Origin: Lichenostomus cassidix
Lineage: Eukaryota > Chordata > Aves > Passeriformes > Meliphagidae
Reading direction: 5' to 3'
DNA: 64,000 bases
Assembly (NCBI GenBank): GCA_008360975.2
Contig: CM039187.1
Location: 18,877,495 to 18,941,494, forward strand
Positions 59,201 to 64,000 of this stretch are shown here, piece after piece (the first letter of the stretch is position 1; every line of letters starts with the position of its first letter). The notes beneath the pieces were generated by a model that ran no database searches, was not told where the DNA came from, and was given only the letters and a program-made list of their open reading frames with translations. The position numbers and the translations under genes are program-made.

Positions 59201-62200
59201 GTGATCACAAGGAAAGAACAGAGACACAACACATGCTTAGCTGGGGCTGGATGTCAGAATGGCAAGCCTGTACCACTGCACTAACATTTACATGACTTGA
59301 ACTCTCTAGAAGCCCACAGCAGTACAACAATCTTCTCGATGTTACTATGTCTTAGGATACAGTTTGCTCAAACAAACACAAGCCTCTTGATGAATTTGCT
59401 AAGTTTTCTGGTGAGCTCGTATCTCTTCAGGCTGTCTCTTGCCCACAGCTCCTCTCTCAAATTGTACTCAGCTGTTGTGCTGCACACCAGCTTACTGTGT
59501 ACACAGGTTAAGAAGGCCAAGGAAAAGAGACAATGCCATTGAGATAAAATGAGATACTACACTGTAATCAAAACCAGAGAAGACAGATGCCTACACTGGA
59601 AACACCCACCTCCAGAGTCATTGGGACGTTCTGCTTGCGGACATTGTGGTTGTGCTGGTCAGTATTCAGCATAATAACTGCATAGGCCAGGGCAAAGCAG
59701 GCATCGCTATTAGCAAATGGAGATCCATTTGATTTCTGAAAGACAAATATATGCACAAATTAAGCCTACAGGAACAGTGATATCAGTGACCAAGACAGCC
59801 ATTTTCCTAACCACAGTACTGAATCATCTCTGGGACAAACAAAAATCTGAAGTTCTGGCTCCAGTTTCTAAAAAACAGCCCAGAAATCCATTTACCACTG
59901 CCAGCTTCTACAAAACAACAGCTGCTGCTTACAGGGCACAGTTATATAGGTGATTTGATCTGATGTGTCCATCATGGCATGCATATGGACAAGGAAGAAT
60001 ACAGTTTTGAGCTTTCTGCGACCAAGTACACACCCTCCAATGTTCTGTGAAGGCTTCTAACAGTCTCTGAATTACAGGCGCCTCTCCTGGTAATCTAAAG
60101 GCCTCTAGATAAAGTCGTAAAGCTTCATCCAGCCTTAAACCTTGGAAGCTGAAAGTCCTGCAAAAACAATGAAATGCAATGAGAAGCTGAAACAGGATGG
60201 GAAAAACAGTAACAGAGAGTCAACAATCCTACAAGTGATTATGTATGTAATTATCTCTCGTGTCTTCACAGAGACTGGCCCTGCTGAAAGGTGCTCAAAT
60301 ATTTTATACATATCTAAGGTGTTACCATATGCAAGAGATGCATAGAATTAATGCATGACAATACAGAGACAACCAAGCGATATGAAGCCAATGCCTCCAG
60401 GAACTACTGTTCTACTACTTTTTTATTACTAAATTCTTAACTTCCTCACTAAAGAGATACAGAAAGATACTCACCCAACAAAGCTTTCCAGCAAGTCTAT
60501 GTTCTTACGGTCACTCACAAATTCCCCAATCATCTTTTTGTCCAGGCGAGGATTTTCCCGTAGCCACCTGGCCACTTCATTGTTGTCAATGGGGGTAGCA
60601 AGAAGGTTTTTCTCCTGCAGGAACTGTATCCCCTTCTTTGGCTTTTGGTTGAACTGCTCTGTGCCAGTTATCAGGAGCTGCAAGAGACATTCTGATAATT
60701 ACAGCTTGAAGTGCATTTCTTATTGTACTTGGCATTTGAGCCAAAAATAAAACAGAAGAAAGATCAGCGTCACCATGATAAAGTTTACTGTACTGTGTAA
60801 TCCAGAAAGAAGGCTAATGAAGGACAGAAAACGTGCATTCATCACAAAATTTCACCATCAAATAGTATTGGACAGAGCAAGTGTGAGCTGCCATCTTTGA
60901 AAAGCTTTAACATTTAACCAAGCAATAAGCTCTGCTACTCCAAATGTGTCACGACTGCTCTCATTTGCAAGCAGAACAGATAAACCCCAGATGTGTGGCA
61001 AGACCAGCCATACCCAGTTACAACAGCAGCACTGCTCTGTTGTCCTCTTTGGCTCCAGGCTCTCATTACCTTGCCATCAGAAGACACGCCGCAAGAATCC
61101 TTAGCACTTATTCAGCAGGTGCAAGGAAGAAATGCTACAAAAGCCAAAACTAAGAACCAGCAAACATTCTCCTAGTGAGATATGATCCCAGGAACATTTG
61201 GTATTCCAGCCTGACAAGATTATCTGTAGGCTGGGAAGAGCAGGTACGTATTTGGTTCTGAAAGGAAGTCAACTAATCTGCCCTCCTAGGAAACCAGACT
61301 GTACCACAGTCACAGTGTAATAAAACAAGTGACTAAGAAAGGGTTAACTGAGTGTTCCTGGTGGTGTTCAGAAAAACCAAAAGCACAAACAATGGTATGA
61401 ACTTTACTAAGGAACCAGAATAAATGTCAGTTCCCTGTTAGCTCCTATCATGATCAAACTGCTAGCAATGACCTAGTGAACTAAATTCGTGACCATCATG
61501 ATTACTAGCTCCTTTGGGTTTCTCAGTACTTCCTCAAAAGCCACCAGCCCTCTGGTCTCTGCTTCCCCTGCCTGTGTGAACATCCTCAAAATTGCAATGA
61601 AAACACAGACCCTGAAATAGTATGGAGTGCACAACGACCCAGTGAGGGCATAACAAAAGAAAGAATAACCATGCACAGCCCTGGTCTCACAGGCCTGAAT
61701 GGACTGTATAACACTAACAGAATTTCTGTTCAGCTATAAATCCTGAAAGCCAAGTCCAAGGATATTCTATGGATTGGTTGAGTCCACAGACTTCTTAAAA
61801 CCACTTGAAAGGGTTCTGGACTGCTGGCAGTTTCACTGCATTTATAATCATGCCAGTCTTGTGCTTCTCAGCTTCTGGTCACTGTCTTTGGAAACATCAA
61901 AGAAAACTTGCTGTTTGATGCATAATTAGTTTTCTGCTTTTATTTAGCTTTTTTTCTTCCTTCCAACTGTGGTAATGTTTAGTACTTCAGAGGTTAAAGG
62001 AAGTAGAACATGCTGGTGCCATGTCAGCATCAAAATTATTAAAGCTCAGTGTCTGGTGTGCCCTTTTTACATCCTTAGGATGAAACCGTTAGAAGATTTA
62101 GAGTCAGAAAACAATTTTCACTGCATAAACTCGGAGATTTATGAACATCTTCCTGCCCTCTACTCTTGATTTCTTCTAAACTTGTTTTTCAGCACAGCAA

Positions 62201-63776
62201 AGCCAGAGCATTACCAAAGGTTTTTGAGTTACAGTGGAAGCACTACACAAGCTCCCGTCTCAACAGTGGAATTTCAGAGTCCATCAAGCAAAGCTGCTAT
62301 GAAAGCAAGATTTAATGCCAAAACTCAGTGGTTCTTTTGAAGACTGTGATGATGATCACTTTCCTCCACTGTCCTTGTGGCTGGGGAAGCCAGTTACCAT
62401 TACCCCACTGTAGCACTGTGTTGCAGGTAAAGAAAAAAAGTTGTCAAATACTGCAGTAAACTTCCTAGAGAGAAAACAATGCTTTGAATTACACTCAGAT
62501 CCAGAGACTCCCAGAGCTGATCACAAAGCACAGATTAGTATGGCAGCAGAAAGGGATGTATTGTATTTTCTTCAGTATTTTTGTTTCAGTAAGTTTAAAC
62601 AAATATGACCATAAATTCCTTATAAAAATGTAAAATAAAGCCACCTATGCTGGAGAGAGAAGACAGAAACCTTTTAGTCACATACAAATGAAAAACTCTT
62701 TTTCTTTACCACCTGTGAATCCTTCAAAGACATTAATTTCTTTTCTACTATATCATCTCTTTACCCACAACTACTATAGCCACTCATATTTCATCCAGAA
62801 TATGTGCCATTTTCATTTCAAAATTTAGTAATCTCTCACATCTGAAATAACCTACCTCATGCAAATGTTGCGCAAAGAGACAAAATATGTACAAAGAACA
62901 TATGTGAATGGGAAAAAACCCAAGAAACCCACAACAAAAACACTCAAACTGTTCCATGTAACCCCTGAGAGCTTTAGATATATTCATCCACTGTCTCTGG
63001 AGGTGAACAAGCAGGTCAGTACCAGATGGTTGACACATGACAGCAGATAAATACAAAGCCATCAGCATGGAGTACCTTTATCAGCATTAGGCCTAGACTG
63101 GACCCTCTTCCATTTCCTGATTTTGCACAGGAAATGCAAAAGTTGTATAAAGTTTAGACTATAACTCAGATTAAGGAGGTTCAAGGAAACAGACTCTGGA
63201 AACAAAGAATGGCTTTACCACAATCAAGACAATCGTTTTGGTTATCCTTATGACAAAGCAAACATAGGAATTACCAAATCAGAATAGCAGACTAGTTAGT
63301 TTCTACTACAGGCCTCTTGGTACACTCCCCATTTACATCTTTGAAAAGAGTAGTGAACTTGCCCTTTTTTATAGAAGTACCTGATTATCTCCATATAATG
63401 AAGACTAAATCTAGTGACTTTCCCACCCAGAAATCACTAGCTTACAAACTGTGCCACAAAATTTCCCCAACACCTCTCGCAACCTTCAGCACAACTAAAC
63501 CAGAACAGGTAATAATCACTGCTGTCTCTGCAGTGTAGCAAGAGTTTCAGTAGCTGACTCTTTAATTCTGATCATCAGAGACCAGAACTCAAAATTTCTG
63601 GGATATGACCAGTCATGCAAAGCCCACATGGGATGGGAAATGAGGCAAACACTCAAAGATTCATCTGTAGTACATTTCAAACCATACCTTCTTTTTGTTC
63701 TTAATCTGCATAAGTTCCTGAGGACTTGGAAGAATACAAGAAAATCGAGTCGGTTTCCTGGGGATACTCTTCTCAG
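43554..63776 (-). CDS. GBF1: GBF1, Golgi ARF1 exchange factor (3' two thirds)
   Basis: Minus-strand gene running off the right edge. Coding exons in transcript order: 63776-63688, 60677-60475, 60157-60034, 59735-59610, 59005-58923, 56677-56441, 55538-55445, 53767-53591, 53109-53045, 52944-52821, 52247-52176, 51294-51200, 50754-50601, 50386-50164, 48920-48757, 48456-48210, 47815-47616, 46686-46536, 46190-46060, 45705-45604, 45028-44915, 44680-44503, 44295-44158 and 43840-43554. That is 3,578 nt, about 1,191 aa, matching roughly residues 670-1859 of human GBF1. The frame is continuous across all junctions. The missing N-terminus would hold DCB and HUS. Present are Sec7, the HDS helical repeats and the Pro/Ser-rich tail ending TTSEVN. 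GBF1 loads GTP on ARF1 at the ER-Golgi intermediate compartment and cis-Golgi for COPI coat recruitment and is a brefeldin A target. Confidence 0.97.
46284..46297 (+). repeat. Poly(A) run, 14 bases
   Basis: Simple A tract in a GBF1 intron. Confidence 0.8.
48921..50163 (-). other. GBF1: GBF1 intron 1.2 kb
   Basis: AT-rich intron before the Ser-rich exon 48920-48757. Its acceptor is the weaker cttgaag|G, with A rather than C or T before the AG, supported by frame continuity. Confidence 0.6.
53768..55444 (-). other. GBF1: GBF1 intron 1.7 kb
   Basis: AT-rich intron with clean donor and acceptor. No other feature recognised. Confidence 0.6.
56678..58922 (-). other. GBF1: GBF1 intron 2.2 kb
   Basis: AT-rich intron between exons 59005-58923 and 56677-56441, splitting a Lys codon. 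Nothing else recognised. Confidence 0.6.
60678..63687 (-). other. GBF1: GBF1 intron within the Sec7 region
   Basis: 3 kb AT-rich intron, the largest of GBF1 in the window. No exon, repeat body or RNA gene recognised. Confidence 0.6.
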
Positions 63777-64000
63777 CTAGAAGGACAAAACATCATTACA
63801 GTCAAAACTATCCTCAGAGTACCAATCAAGCATGGGAGTGTCCCATAACAATTTTCAGTCTTGGAGTCTTTGCTGCAATATGCTGTTCTGCAAATGGCAA
63901 TCACACTTCTATTTAATTACTACACTCCTCCCACCCACTTTTTCAGCATAATTGCACAGTAGCTTCTTGTCCCGGACAATTTCACAAAGCCACAAGTTTT

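Larger units (their letters stand above)
56441..63776 (-). other. GBF1: GBF1 Sec7 domain exons
   Basis: Exons 63776-63688 to 56677-56441. Sec7 motif 1 is [11 protein letters not shown], whose Glu is the catalytic finger (human E794). Motif 2 is [20 protein letters not shown]. Counting from E794 places its Met exactly at human position 832, the residue reported to set brefeldin A sensitivity. Both are intact, so a BFA-sensitive active enzyme is predicted. The domain is followed by [20 protein letters not shown], the start of the linker into HDS1. Confidence 0.93.

Overview
This window is vertebrate nuclear DNA, most probably from a bird. All genes are intron-rich with GT-AG splice sites, introns are short, and CpG islands mark promoters. 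The reconstructed NF-kappa-B p100 protein has the avian form of the N-terminus (begins MDEQFQPCLDG) as I know it. The gene order is PSD > < NFKB2 < TMEM150A-like < GBF1. It matches the human 10q24 block GBF1-NFKB2-PSD in inverted orientation, except that human has, as far as I know, no TMEM150-family gene in this block. No bacterial, phage or CRISPR content was seen.

Layout. (1) 1-~17,990, plus strand: the 3' part of PSD (EFA6A), an ARF6 exchange factor. It covers the second half of the Sec7 domain, the PH domain and the C-terminal coiled coil in ten exons, then a 1.7 kb 3' UTR. Inside the 9.6 kb intron between the Sec7 and PH exons is a CpG-island promoter with its own coding first exon (6328-6525). 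That exon splices in frame to the PH exons and predicts a Sec7-less short isoform. (2) ~18,160-29,200, minus strand: complete NFKB2 (22 coding exons, 910 aa), tail to tail with PSD, with upstream CpG islands and several kappa-B sites. (3) ~29,310-38,430, minus strand: complete TMEM150A-like gene (7 coding exons, 267 aa) with a long 3' UTR holding TA and CA microsatellites. (4) 38.4-42.2 kb: intergenic, with an isolated CpG-rich patch and a ZNF143-like motif near 39.75 kb, then a sharp drop in GC. (5) 43,554-64,000, minus strand: the 3' two thirds of GBF1 (24 coding exons, about 1,191 aa) from the start of its Sec7 domain to the stop. Its 5' part lies beyond the right edge.

Functionally, two genes are Sec7-family ARF activators: PSD at the plasma membrane for ARF6, and GBF1 at the cis-Golgi for ARF1. 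The TMEM150A-like protein belongs to a plasma-membrane family tied to PI4-kinase. NFKB2 is the precursor of p52 in non-canonical NF-kappa-B signalling. The genes are neighbours by ancestral synteny and there is no sign that they form one pathway.

Exon boundaries were assigned by hand from splice consensus, reading-frame continuity and remembered family sequences. Transcript ends and promoters are inferred.
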